From Salinimonas iocasae (GTDB lineage Bacteria > Pseudomonadota > Gammaproteobacteria > Enterobacterales > Alteromonadaceae): 64,000 nucleotides of DNA. Below are positions 55,210 to 64,000 of the stretch, in pieces; the stretch's first letter is position 1, and each line of letters opens with the position of its first letter. The translations under genes were made by a program, and so were the position numbers. Below the pieces are notes generated by a model, which saw only the letters and a program-made list of their open reading frames with translations, searched no databases and had not been told where the DNA came from. The stretch lies in the NCBI RefSeq assembly GCF_006228385.1, contig NZ_CP039852.1:2248001-2312000 (forward strand). The letters run 5' to 3'.

Positions 55210-57569
55210 ATCTGTGACTGCTCACGGATTTCTGGTAAAAGCTCATTGATGGTTTTAGGGCGGGAAAATAAAAAGCCCTGCATCAGATCGCATCCTGCCT
55301 GTCTGGCAAAATTTGCGTGAGCTTCTGTTTCAATTCCTTCCAGAAGAACGGATTTACCCAATCTGCTGCACATCTGAATCAGTGTATCGATGATAACGCG
55401 CTTGGTTTCCCCACTATTTTCGGCAGGCAACAGAGATTTGTCCATCTTCACAATATGCGTATAAGGCTCGGTCAGTTCAGACACCGATGCGTAGCCCGAA
55501 CCAAAATCGTCAATGGCTATGGTAAAGCCGGCAGCAGCAAGCTCGCGCAGGATCCGGCGGGTACCTATGTCATGCATAGCGGACTCGGTAACCTCAAGGA
55601 CGATGTCGTCGGCACTGATTGAGAACTCATCCAGAAAGCTCATAAACTGCTTAACCAATTCCGTGGAGTTAAGCTGAAGAATCGACACATTGACATGCAC
55701 TTTGACATGGCTTAGCCCTTCTTCTTTCAGTAAGGAACTGGCAATACATACCTCGCGCAGCATTTTCAGCCCAAGTTCGTTGATAAGACCGGTTTCCTCA
55801 GCTATGGGGATAAATGAGTCGGGATGGATGTCGCCGATTTCCTGACTTTTCCAGCGGCATAACGCCTCCAGTGCTACGATATTACCATATGAATCAACGA
55901 TTGGCTGATAGGCAGCGTAAAGTTCGTGATTAATAATGGCATCAAGTAACCCCTGCTCGACATACAGGCGGTATTCAATAGATTCGCTTTGTTCTGCGGT
56001 ATAAAAAACGACCTGGCCCTTACCCTTTCGCTTAGCTTCGTACATGGCAATATCAGCATGTTTAAGCAGCTCGTCTGCATCCTTGCCGTCGATCCCCTCG
56101 GCCACACCAATACTGGCACCCACAGTTAGCGTCAGGTCACTGACAATAATAGCCTCGTCAAAGGCGTTCAGTAGACGCTGACTTAACTTATTTAAATCAT
56201 CACTTTGCTGAACCAGGACGACAAACTCATCACCACCATGCCGAATCAGCGTATCGTTTTCGCGAATAGAATGCTTTAGCCGCATCGCACATTCGCAAAG
56301 CACCTCATCTCCGACATCATGACCGTGTGTATCATTGATTGCCTTAAAGCCATCGAGATCAATAAAAATGAGCGCCTGAATATTATCACTGAAAATACTG
56401 TCATTCAGTGCCAGCTTCAGATAATTGCGATTCCCCGCGCCGGTCAGAGAGTCGGTAAACGCCAGAGATTCAAGCTGTTTTTCAGCACGGGTAAGTTCAG
56501 TAATGTCAGAAATTGTGGCTACAAACTTTTCGGACTCGGTATTCTGCGTAAGCTCTGTAACAGTGAGTAACGCCGGAAACTCATCACCGCGCGCATCGTG
56601 AAGATGAATTTTATCGCGCAGCATTTTCTTTTTCCCGCGGTTACGGGCAATCGAAAGCGGATCAATACCAAAATCAAACAGGGATTTACCTACCAGGCTA
56701 TCCGATGATACGCCTATCAGATCCGCTAATGCGCGATTGCAATCGAGCACGGTGAAATCTTCAGCCAGCACCGCCACACCTTCCGCCAGTTGGTCGAAGA
56801 TTATGCTGGAGAGTCGCAGTTTTTTACTTTGACGTTGGCGCTCGGTAACATCAATGACCGCACCGATATTCACCTGCTCGTTGTCTACATCGATTTCGCT
56901 GAATACGATATCCAACCAGGTATCATCATCAGGATCAATGCATAGCGTTTTATGCAGGCTTTTACCCTGAGCAATACTATCGATGACATCCTGCTTATCA
57001 TTATCATCAAACAGCGCTAAGAACGTATCCAAATCAATGGATGTGGAGGCGCCAAATTGATGTTGCAGACTTTTAGCGCCAGTAAATGTGAAAGAGCGAC
57101 CACTGCCATCCAGCTCCATTACGCCCATCTTTGCTGCCTCTGCAGCGACTTTAAAGCGCTTCTCACTGTTACGGGCCTGTTCCTCTAACGCAAATCGCTT
57201 AAGCGCAGTCTCGCAGGTTACTTTGATAGTCTTAACATCAAATGGCTTTACGACATAGCCATAGGGCGACACGCTAAGGGCATCCTGCAATGTGTTATCG
57301 TCGGAGTAAGATGTTGTAAATACGACCGGAACAGCCCGGTTCTGTGTAATACTGCGGGCAGCTTCAATGCCGTTACTACCATCTGCCAGATGAATATCCA
57401 TCAGGATGAGCTCTGGATTGGTTTTTTCTGCCATGTCCAGTGCCTGCTCTTTTGATCTTGCCAGACCCACCACCTGTGCGTTTAGCGCGGACAGTTCTCG
57501 GGCCAGGTAAGTGGCGGCGATGGTAGTGTCCTCGACGATAAGAACACGTTTGTTTTCTAGTAAACTCAT
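55200..57569 (-). CDS. Response regulator with REC-PAS-PAS-GGDEF-EAL (c-di-GMP turnover)
   Basis: 789 residues. The REC domain (1-125) has its phosphoacceptor aspartate in LILMDIHLADG. Two PAS domains (about 135-245 and 255-370) follow. The GGDEF domain (about 375-535) has an intact active site (RHGGDEFVVL). The EAL domain (about 545-780) has an intact EAL motif (EALCRW), the DDFGSGYAS loop and QGFLFSRP. Both synthesis and hydrolysis of c-di-GMP are possible. It lies 11 bases after the phytochrome gene on the same strand, so it is the likely output of that sensor. Confidence 0.94.
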   Translation of the reverse strand: MSLLENKRVLIVEDTTIAATYLARELSALNAQVVGLARSKEQALDMAEKTNPELILMDIHLADGSNGIEAARSITQNRAVPVVFTTSYSDDNTLQDALSVSPYGYVVKPFDVKTIKVTCETALKRFALEEQARNSEKRFKVAAEAAKMGVMELDGSGRSFTFTGAKSLQHQFGASTSIDLDTFLALFDDNDKQDVIDSIAQGKSLHKTLCIDPDDDTWLDIVFSEIDVDNEQVNIGAVIDVTERQRQSKKLRLSSIIFDQLAEGVAVLAEDFTVLDCNRALADLIGVSSDSLVGKSLFDFGIDPLSIARNRGKKKMLRDKIHLHDARGDEFPALLTVTELTQNTESEKFVATISDITELTRAEKQLESLAFTDSLTGAGNRNYLKLALNDSIFSDNIQALIFIDLDGFKAINDTHGHDVGDEVLCECAMRLKHSIRENDTLIRHGGDEFVVLVQQSDDLNKLSQRLLNAFDEAIIVSDLTLTVGASIGVAEGIDGKDADELLKHADIAMYEAKRKGKGQVVFYTAEQSESIEYRLYVEQGLLDAIINHELYAAYQPIVDSYGNIVALEALCRWKSQEIGDIHPDSFIPIAEETGLINELGLKMLREVCIASSLLKEEGLSHVKVHVNVSILQLNSTELVKQFMSFLDEFSISADDIVLEVTESAMHDIGTRRILRELAAAGFTIAIDDFGSGYASVSELTEPYTHIVKMDKSLLPAENSGETKRVIIDTLIQMCSRLGKSVLLEGIETEAHANFARQAGCDLMQGFLFSRPKTINELLPEIREQSQITA

Positions 57570-57580
57570 AACAGCCTTAT

Positions 57581-60145
57581 TTACTGGTCTTCAGACAGCT
57601 GACGCAATGTATCGAGTAAAACATTATCAGGTACTGGCTTAGTCAGAAGTGGTATGTTTTTCAACGATTCTGGCAGTGGTAATGCATCACCGTAGCCGGT
57701 AACGATAATGCTCGGAATTCCAAGCGTTACGGCTTTTTGAACGAACTCAAATGTTGTTTCTTTGCCCAGATGTACATCAGAAATCAATAGGTCAGGCTGC
57801 TTTTCTTTGAGTTGTTGTTCCGCCGTTGAGAGATTACCAGCTACACCTACCTCACTGACGCCTATCGCTTTTAGTTTCTTTTGAATATCTAATGCAATGA
57901 CCAGGCTATCCTCAACCACCAGGACTCGCTTCGGCAGACAGATAAGTCTATTTTCAGTAGTACTGTCTTCAATAACGCCTTCGTCAGACAACGAGGAATC
58001 TGACAAATATCTTGCCGGAATACGAATATTTGCTTCAACACCGGTAGGCGCAAATTCAATATCCACATTGCCGTCTAATTCATGGGGAATCGTGTTTCGG
58101 ATGAGAATCATGCCGAACCCTTCCCGCTTAGGAGCCGCCACCGGAGGCCCGCCTGACTCGCGCCAGTGAATTCCCATGCCGCGCTGCTTATCGACCTCCC
58201 ACTCTATGGTCACCAGGCCTTTGGTCTGTGAGTTCGACAGCGCGCCATATTTAGCGGCATTGGTAAACAATTCGTGAATGGCCAGCACGACCGGTGTGGT
58301 GGCATCAGGCTTTAAGGCAACATCAGGTCCTTCAAATTTAATCGTGTTTCCCTGATGCGCATAAGCCTGAATCTCGGTCTCCAGAAGTTGTCGGAATGAC
58401 ACATCGTTCCAGTGAGACGCGGTCAGCTGATCATGAGCAGACGCCAGTGCCATCATCCGTCCTGACAATATCCGTACAAAATCTTCGAGGTCTCTGTCCG
58501 CCTGCTCTGTCTGCATAACTATCGCGTTAACCAGGTTCAGAATATTGCGGACCCGGTGATTAAGCTCAGAAATGAGCACTTCATGCTTGCGACTGGCCCG
58601 CGACTGTAATTCGCTGCGCTCCTGGAAGTGCCGGATGATAACTTCCAGTAAGGTGACACGTAATGAATCGCCGCTGCGTACATCCACATCTGACCAATGC
58701 TCGCATCTGTCATCATGAGTCTGCTGCCACAAGGCGAAACTGGAGCGCGGGATTAGACGGCTACCGTTAGGCCCGAATGATACCGGCTTTTCAGGGTTAC
58801 CCGCCCAGTTAACGGTTTGCGTTTGCGCCATTCGGAAAAACAGTAAATAGTCCCGGGGACTTTTTGATACCGGGATCGCAAGAACGCCGGCAATTTTATC
58901 ACTGCTGGTATCGTAGTTTTTCAACACTTTTTCCAGGCTATCCACAGTGATCACCTCACTGGACGCCTGGCGATTTAAATAGCGGGTTAGCTGATGCACC
59001 CAGTCAGCGCTAAGTGCTGTACCCGCGGTGCGATAATCTTCATCTATTACTGCCCCAATGCCATCGCACTGAATCAATGCGCGCATAGTATCAAACTGCT
59101 TTTCCAGCAAGCCGAGCAACGAGCCTTCACTACCAATGCTGGCCATAACCTGATTATGAACATTACGCACCCGGTTTGACTCATCCTCACGCTCGCGCAT
59201 TAACCGCGACGATAATTCCAGCGAAAAAACCTCAGCGAACAATTCAAGTTCTGTGCGTACAAAATAAGACGGGATTAACGGACTGTAATGATGGCAGGCA
59301 ATCAACCCCCATAGCTTGCCGTTGATAATCAGGCTCACCGACATTGAGGCTTTTACGCCCATATTTTTCAGGTATTCAATATGAATGGGCGATACAGCGC
59401 GTAGCGTTGAGAAAGACAAATCAATACTGTCTTCAGCATCTTCTGCTTCAGGCAGAATCGGAACCGGCTCGCTATCTACATCATGAATTACACGCAGCAG
59501 GTTTTTCAGATAAAGCGCACGGGCCTGCTTCGGTATGTCCGAGGCGGGATAACGCAGTCCGAAAAATGAGTCAATATTTTCATTTTTCGCTTCAGCAATA
59601 ACTTCGCCGGCGCCATCAGGCAGAAACTGGTAGACCATAACCCGGTCGTAGCCGGTGAGAAACTGTATATACTGCGCAGTGCTGTTGATAAGCTCCTGAC
59701 TATCCGAATACCGATGAAACTGACTGAGCATTGAGCGCACAAAAGAGTCTTCCGGTACCCGATCGTCAGTGATCTTTTCAAACTCGATAATGATAAAAGT
59801 ACCATTATGATGGATTGAGATATCTACTGGCACACCGGTAGCTTCGATAGCTCTTGAAAACAAGCGTTCATTTCGCCCGGTAATGGTAGAAGCCTGATAG
59901 GCAGAGCGAATATCGTGTAATGTCTGAGGGTCAATCCAGTTTTTCAGGGGAGAGGCGATGACATCGTCACTATCGGCACCAAAGTAATCATTGGTGTTTG
60001 CCGAGCTATACGCAATTATCCAGTCGAAACGGAGTGCAATAAAGCAACCAAAACCCTGTGTGTGGCCAAGTAGATGAATAGGTTCTCTATCACAGTTAGT
60101 CAGATCGACAGATTTGTCTACATCAATAAAATCAGAATTTTTCAT
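57581..60145 (-). CDS. bphP: Bacteriophytochrome, HWE-type histidine kinase with receiver domain
   Basis: 854 residues. The biliverdin-binding cysteine is C18 (LTNCDREPIHLLG), then PAS, GAF (about 140-305, with the PASDIP motif) and PHY (about 320-500) domains. The kinase has its phosphoacceptor histidine in ELNHRVRN and the HWE-family marker WRESGGP. A C-terminal receiver (about 735-854) has its aspartate in LLISDVHLG. It should switch between red and far-red forms and pass phosphate to its own receiver and/or the regulator downstream. It is divergent from bphO. Confidence 0.95.
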   Translation of the reverse strand: MKNSDFIDVDKSVDLTNCDREPIHLLGHTQGFGCFIALRFDWIIAYSSANTNDYFGADSDDVIASPLKNWIDPQTLHDIRSAYQASTITGRNERLFSRAIEATGVPVDISIHHNGTFIIIEFEKITDDRVPEDSFVRSMLSQFHRYSDSQELINSTAQYIQFLTGYDRVMVYQFLPDGAGEVIAEAKNENIDSFFGLRYPASDIPKQARALYLKNLLRVIHDVDSEPVPILPEAEDAEDSIDLSFSTLRAVSPIHIEYLKNMGVKASMSVSLIINGKLWGLIACHHYSPLIPSYFVRTELELFAEVFSLELSSRLMREREDESNRVRNVHNQVMASIGSEGSLLGLLEKQFDTMRALIQCDGIGAVIDEDYRTAGTALSADWVHQLTRYLNRQASSEVITVDSLEKVLKNYDTSSDKIAGVLAIPVSKSPRDYLLFFRMAQTQTVNWAGNPEKPVSFGPNGSRLIPRSSFALWQQTHDDRCEHWSDVDVRSGDSLRVTLLEVIIRHFQERSELQSRASRKHEVLISELNHRVRNILNLVNAIVMQTEQADRDLEDFVRILSGRMMALASAHDQLTASHWNDVSFRQLLETEIQAYAHQGNTIKFEGPDVALKPDATTPVVLAIHELFTNAAKYGALSNSQTKGLVTIEWEVDKQRGMGIHWRESGGPPVAAPKREGFGMILIRNTIPHELDGNVDIEFAPTGVEANIRIPARYLSDSSLSDEGVIEDSTTENRLICLPKRVLVVEDSLVIALDIQKKLKAIGVSEVGVAGNLSTAEQQLKEKQPDLLISDVHLGKETTFEFVQKAVTLGIPSIIVTGYGDALPLPESLKNIPLLTKPVPDNVLLDTLRQLSEDQ

Positions 60146-60170
60146 ACTTCATTTTCTACTGCATAATGGC

Positions 60171-60185
60171 GTAGGTATCTCCTAC
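60171..60185. promoter_or_regulatory. Dyad in the bphP/bphO divergent region
   Basis: GTAGG, five bases, then CCTAC, lies in the 77-base gap between the divergent bphP and bphO starts. A shared regulator could bind it to control chromophore and sensor together. This is only a motif; no known regulator is matched. Confidence 0.4.
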
Positions 60186-60222
60186 ACGACGAAGATAACT
60201 AAGGATCAAGACGTACAATCCT

Positions 60223-60819
60223 ATGACTACTTTTTTTACTGAACTCAAGCGTGGCACCGCTGCATCCCATACTGCGCTGGAAGCAACCTACCCGTTTTCA
60301 ACGATGATGAAACCTGCGGTTTTTGACCGTCAGGCTTATACTCAAAATCTTTTGATTTTAGCCAGTTTTCACAACTGTGTCTCAAATTTTATACAAAATA
60401 TTGAAAATTCCGAATTGCTGAGTGAATTCATCGACACTGACGCAGTAATGCAAGCAATCAGCCATGACCTGATTGCACTGGGTCGTCAGCCGGACTTCCC
60501 GGATTTCCCGCTTATCTCGTCTGCTGAGTCGCCTGAACATGCTCTGGCCGGCGCCTACGTCTGGATGGGCTCATCAATGGGTGCCAGAATTCTCTATCGC
60601 TGGCTGAATCACGCGGGTTATGAAGATTTTCCGACAGCGTATTATCAACAAATGATTGCCCTGGGTCAGCGCTGGCCTGAGTTTGTCGAGCATGGCCTTG
60701 ATTACGTGCAGCAACATAAGCTTGATGTCGATGCATGTATTGATATTGCTAATCAGCTTTTTGACGGGCTTCAGGTATGTGCGAATACCCTTTCCCATCA
60801 AAAACACCATCCGGCGTGA
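60223..60819 (+). CDS. bphO: Biliverdin-producing heme oxygenase
   Basis: 198 residues, the usual size for BphO enzymes. It opens heme to biliverdin, CO and iron, supplying the chromophore for the divergent phytochrome. The proximal heme ligand is H16 (AASHTALEA), and the distal-helix glycine segment [15 protein letters not shown] matches the family. No electron-donor gene adjoins it. The start codon lacks a strong ribosome site. Confidence 0.94.
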   Translation: MTTFFTELKRGTAASHTALEATYPFSTMMKPAVFDRQAYTQNLLILASFHNCVSNFIQNIENSELLSEFIDTDAVMQAISHDLIALGRQPDFPDFPLISSAESPEHALAGAYVWMGSSMGARILYRWLNHAGYEDFPTAYYQQMIALGQRWPEFVEHGLDYVQQHKLDVDACIDIANQLFDGLQVCANTLSHQKHHPA

Positions 60820-60856
60820 TACCTTTACAATTATAAACAGACAGTTGCAAAAAATT

Positions 60857-61666
60857 ATGAAATTTATCTCATTTAACATCAATGGCATCCGGGCACGCTT
60901 ACACCAACTGCAGGCTATTATCGACAAACATGCGCCGGACGTTATTGGCTTACAGGAAATTAAGGTACAGAACGAACAGTTTCCCGAAGAGGCAGTGCGT
61001 GATATGGGATATCATGTATTTTATCACGGTCAGAAGAGTCACTATGGCGTGGCGTTTCTAACCAAAAAAGCGCCAGATAATGTGCAGTACGGTTTTCCTA
61101 CTGATGAAGAAGATGCGCAGCGCAGAATGATTATGCTGACATTTTCTGAAGGCAGAAAAAAGCCGCTGACAGTGCTTAACGGGTATTTTCCACAGGGCGA
61201 AAATCGCGACCATGAAACGAAGTTTCCGGCCAAGCGTAAGTTCTATGCAGACTTATCGAGCTACCTCACACAGCATCACACCAAAGACGACGATATCGTC
61301 GTAATGGGTGACTTAAATATCTCTCCGCAGGACATTGATATTGGTATCGGCGAGCAGAATAAAAAGCGCTGGTTACGCACCGGAAAATGTAGTTTTCTGC
61401 CTGAAGAAAGAGAATGGATCCAGAAACTCTATGACTGGGGGCTGACTGACAGCTTCAGAGATCAGCATCCCGACACGGATGATCAATACAGCTGGTTCGA
61501 TTATCGTTCAAAAGGCTTCCTGGATAACCGCGGCCTGCGCATCGATCACATTCTGGCGACGCCTGACTTTCACGAGAAGTTAAACGAAACCGGTATCGAT
61601 TATGAGCTAAGGGGTATTGAAAAGCCCTCTGATCACGCGCCGATTTGGGCTGTGTACGGCGACTGA
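60857..61666 (+). CDS. xthA: Exodeoxyribonuclease III
   Basis: 269 residues (E. coli 268). It is the main AP endonuclease and 3'-repair exonuclease in base excision repair. The catalytic set is complete: N7 (SFNING), E34 (LQEIK), the GDLNISP segment, and the C-terminal SDHAPIWA with catalytic Asp-His. The ATG at 60857 is used, because the frame open to 60656 lies in bphO. It overlaps nothing and lies 37 bases after bphO. Confidence 0.96.
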   Translation: MKFISFNINGIRARLHQLQAIIDKHAPDVIGLQEIKVQNEQFPEEAVRDMGYHVFYHGQKSHYGVAFLTKKAPDNVQYGFPTDEEDAQRRMIMLTFSEGRKKPLTVLNGYFPQGENRDHETKFPAKRKFYADLSSYLTQHHTKDDDIVVMGDLNISPQDIDIGIGEQNKKRWLRTGKCSFLPEEREWIQKLYDWGLTDSFRDQHPDTDDQYSWFDYRSKGFLDNRGLRIDHILATPDFHEKLNETGIDYELRGIEKPSDHAPIWAVYGD

Positions 61667-61680
61667 CCGGAGACCCTGAT

Positions 61681-62325
61681 ATGACTGCGCTGCAAACGGC
61701 TGCTCTGATAATCTTTGTGTTAAGTGTTTCCTACATTTATTCTAAAGCAGATATCAAAGGCGCATTTGCAGCATCGGGTACCAGACTCGCCATCGTTAAT
61801 GCCACAGCATTGCTTCTGCTGTTCTGGTTGTTCCGGTTACATACTTCACTGGGGCCGGACATTCACTTTTTACTGACTACCGCATTAACGCTGACCCTGG
61901 GGTTCAGAATAGCAACGATTTGTGCAACATTTTGCCTGATAATAACCTGTATTGCTGGCAGCGTTTCGTGGTCAATGCTTGGCGTACAGGGCATCGCAAC
62001 TATTCTGATACCCGTGGGACTGACCTACACAGTTTATGCTCTGTCGTTTCACAAAATCCCGCGAAACTTTCTGGTTTATATTTTTCTGTGTGCATTTCTC
62101 CCTGCCGCGCTGGCACTTGGGGCGGCCATGCTAACGCTTGCAGGCTACTATGTGCTGGACGGTATCTACGATTCATACGCAATAATCGACAACTATGTAA
62201 TGATAATTCCCCTGATGCTCTTTCCTGAAGCATTGCTAAACGGAACCGCAATTACGCTGCTTGTGGTCTACAAGCCCGAGTGGGTATACACCTTTCACGA
62301 CAAATTTTATTTTGATGACCAGTGA
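61681..62325 (+). CDS. CbiM-like membrane protein (ECF permease family), stand-alone
   Basis: 214 residues with six to seven hydrophobic segments. Its sequence pattern (LGPDIHFLLTTALTLTLGF; SMLGVQGIATILIPVGL) resembles the CbiM/PF01891 group of stand-alone permeases in gammaproteobacteria. CbiM proteins are the substrate component of cobalt or nickel ECF importers, but no cbiN, cbiQ or cbiO gene is near. It may act alone or with ATPases elsewhere; the assignment is by pattern memory. GGAG lies eight bases before the ATG. It is 14 bases after xthA and probably cotranscribed with it. Confidence 0.7.
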   Translation: MTALQTAALIIFVLSVSYIYSKADIKGAFAASGTRLAIVNATALLLLFWLFRLHTSLGPDIHFLLTTALTLTLGFRIATICATFCLIITCIAGSVSWSMLGVQGIATILIPVGLTYTVYALSFHKIPRNFLVYIFLCAFLPAALALGAAMLTLAGYYVLDGIYDSYAIIDNYVMIIPLMLFPEALLNGTAITLLVVYKPEWVYTFHDKFYFDDQ

Positions 62326-62336
62326 AAGCAAAGCAT

Positions 62337-62370
62337 AAAAAAAAGCGGCCCGTAAACGGGCCGCTTTTTC
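62337..62370. terminator. Bidirectional Rho-independent terminator
   Basis: AGCGGCCCG (62344-62352) and CGGGCCGCT (62357-62365) form a nine-base GC stem with a four-base loop. It is flanked by A-rich sequence on the left and T-rich on the right, so it terminates both the plus-strand CbiM-like gene and the minus-strand LamG gene. Confidence 0.9.
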
Positions 62371-62389
62371 AGTGTGCAGAGTCAGTTAT

Positions 62390-64000
62390 TCAATTTGCTT
62401 GAGAAGATGAATAGAGTGCCTGAACATCCTGCGCAGAAATAGCATCATCGTAAATCTTCAGCTCATCGACAATACCATTATAGGGGGTATCCCAGAAGTT
62501 CACACCAATGCTCAGCCCCGTTGTTTCCTGATTAGAAAACACATCCGGAAATCCGGTGCCTTTATAGGCCTGAGCGCCATTCAGATAGACGGTAATCTCA
62601 CCTTGCTCAACCACATATACAATATGTGACCAGGTGTTTACCGGTATCTGCTCTGCCAGCCCGGCATCGTACCACTGCGTACCCGACCAGATCATGGTGT
62701 TCTGCGACACGCCATCGTGACCCCGGGGTACCAGACTTACCCAGCTATCGGCTGACGCATAGCCAAACAGTGCAGATGTGAACATGGTCAGTTCAGTAGG
62801 GTTTAACCACAGCGCCACACTGTACCTGTCGCCCTGAATAATATTATCAGGCAATTTCACCCCGGACTGGCCATCCAGCATAAGCCCCATGCTGTCTATT
62901 CCACCAGTGAACGCAGGTGCACCACCTTCGGTGTTAAGCTGCGCCCCGGTGGGTATACCGGCTGCAAAATTGCCTGTGGCATCTTCTAACGTTAATGCGT
63001 TAAAGTTAAATTCAGCCACAGGTTGCACGGGCCCGAGCGAGCGCACAGTAACAGCAAATTCGCGCGTGACTTCCTTCCCTTCCAGGCTAATTGTTGCGGT
63101 TAACACGACTGTCGCATCGGACTCAGTTTCGCCAGGTCGGGTTACCTTACCCTGTGCGCTTATCACTTCAGGATTGGACGATGTCCAGCTGATTGATGAT
63201 GCAAACAAGCCGGTGGCCGGAAGCATCAAATCTGACTTAATCGCATTGATATAACCCAAATCAAGCGCATTAGCCGCCTGTTCGAGCAACTGACTACCTG
63301 ATTGTTTTTCAATATCCAGCGCAACAATTTCAGTTTGTGTTAGTGCATCATCATAGACCGCTAGTTCGTCAATAAGGCCCTGATATGGCGTATCCCAGTA
63401 GTTTACACCAAGGGTAAACACGCCGTCAGTGCCGCTAAATACATCATTAAAGCCGGTGCCTGAATACACCTGCTCACCATCGATATAAAGTCGTATCGCG
63501 CCGTTATCAACACTAAAGGCAACATGACTCCATGTATCCACAGGTATTCTGAACCCGGCCGAAGCGTCATACCAGGCAACGCTGCCGCGCCACAACATGG
63601 TATTGCCATCCCAGCTCCAGGGCACCAGGCTTATCCAGTTATCAACCGCTGACGCACCAAAGAACGCGGGTGTAAATTGGGACAACTGACTGGGATTCAG
63701 CCACATGGAGACGGTATAAGCGTTGTTATCAATCAAACCATCAGGCAGGCGAACGCCATTACCATTTTGTAACCACAGTCCCTGGTCATGCTGACCTGCC
63801 GTATACGATACATCGCCTTGCAAATTGTCAGGGGTACCGGTTACCGGGCGGCCTTCTGGCTGAATCTCTAACGAGTCTGTCAGGTCATTCTCAAACTGAT
63901 AAAAAGCGACCCGGTTGTATAACTGCCGCGCCGGTACCTCAACAGTAAAGGTGCGCGTAAGGGTCTTGCCGTTTAGTGTAATGGTTGCTGTGATTGTTAC
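62390..64000 (-). CDS. Large LamG/bacterial-Ig repeat surface protein, partial (N-terminus outside window)
   Basis: The frame is open from the stop at 62390 to the window edge, so 537 C-terminal residues are seen. The order is: end of an atrophied bacterial Ig-like domain (TLNGKTLTRTFTVEVPA), LamG/concanavalin-like domain 1, a second Ig-like domain (ISLEGKEVTREFAVTVRS), and LamG domain 2 to the C-terminus. The two LamG domains share segments such as WLNPSQL/WLNPTEL, TWSHVAF/TWSHIVY and GVNYWDTPYQG/GVNFWDTPYNG. Such proteins bind carbohydrate and are often attached to glycoside hydrolases; the catalytic part, if any, lies upstream of the window. The 64000 end is the window edge, not the gene start. 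Confidence 0.88.
   Translation of the reverse strand, partial: VTITATITLNGKTLTRTFTVEVPARQLYNRVAFYQFENDLTDSLEIQPEGRPVTGTPDNLQGDVSYTAGQHDQGLWLQNGNGVRLPDGLIDNNAYTVSMWLNPSQLSQFTPAFFGASAVDNWISLVPWSWDGNTMLWRGSVAWYDASAGFRIPVDTWSHVAFSVDNGAIRLYIDGEQVYSGTGFNDVFSGTDGVFTLGVNYWDTPYQGLIDELAVYDDALTQTEIVALDIEKQSGSQLLEQAANALDLGYINAIKSDLMLPATGLFASSISWTSSNPEVISAQGKVTRPGETESDATVVLTATISLEGKEVTREFAVTVRSLGPVQPVAEFNFNALTLEDATGNFAAGIPTGAQLNTEGGAPAFTGGIDSMGLMLDGQSGVKLPDNIIQGDRYSVALWLNPTELTMFTSALFGYASADSWVSLVPRGHDGVSQNTMIWSGTQWYDAGLAEQIPVNTWSHIVYVVEQGEITVYLNGAQAYKGTGFPDVFSNQETTGLSIGVNFWDTPYNGIVDELKIYDDAISAQDVQALYSSSQAN

Overview
The window looks like chromosomal DNA of a marine gammaproteobacterium of the order Alteromonadales (Alteromonas/Salinimonas type). 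This is inferred from gene content, not from a search: a tandem tRNA-Asp array beside a TIGR03503-type protein and dnaQ/rnhA, a LiuR-controlled leucine-degradation operon with the typical palindromic operator, a stand-alone CbiM-like protein after xthA, a PEP-CTERM protein, large TonB and S8 secreted proteins, and a bacteriophytochrome/heme oxygenase pair. Gene density is high, there are no insertion sequences, phage genes or CRISPR arrays, and most of the window is vertically inherited-looking chromosome.

Layout. 1-0.5 kb: four identical tRNA-Asp genes (minus strand) behind one strong promoter. 0.6-13.5 kb: housekeeping genes (dnaQ, rnhA, rlmI, hrpA, sbcB) mixed with a membrane protein, a quinone oxidoreductase, a PilZ protein, a CBS protein and a periplasmic isoaspartyl peptidase. 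13.6-15.2 kb: a FapA/DUF342 protein. 15.2-25.6 kb: a tightly packed eight-gene minus-strand operon: TonB receptor, VTT-domain/flavin disulfide oxidoreductase fusion, DUF547 protein, YnjB-YnjC-YnjD-like ABC importer, YnjF-like CDP-alcohol phosphotransferase and a sterol desaturase-family hydroxylase. This is the least understood multi-gene system in the window. 25.8-33.7 kb: DoxX-like protein, lipoprotein M1 aminopeptidase, a solute-binding protein fused to a degenerate GGDEF domain, a PEP-CTERM protein and a large subtilase.

34-42.4 kb: a divergent thiolase and the liuR-liuABCDE operon, which takes isovaleryl-CoA to acetoacetate and acetyl-CoA. Two LiuR-type operators lie in the divergent promoter region. 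The thiolase can finish the pathway by cleaving acetoacetyl-CoA. 42.5-53.7 kb: an NRAMP-like transporter with altered metal-site motifs, an MFS transporter, SRPBCC protein, a solitary glgC, alpha/beta hydrolase, double-hotdog thioesterase, HDOD protein, ketopantoate reductase-like protein, glycosyltransferase, a gene interrupted by an in-frame stop codon, and a DUF2750/SufE pair.

53.9-60.8 kb: a probable red-light/c-di-GMP circuit. bphO (heme oxygenase, makes biliverdin) is divergent from bphP (HWE-kinase bacteriophytochrome with its own receiver domain), and 11 bases after bphP lies a REC-PAS-PAS-GGDEF-EAL response regulator. Two genes of unknown function run convergently into it. 60.9-64 kb: xthA, a CbiM-like membrane protein, a bidirectional terminator, and the C-terminal part of a large tandem LamG protein that runs off the window.
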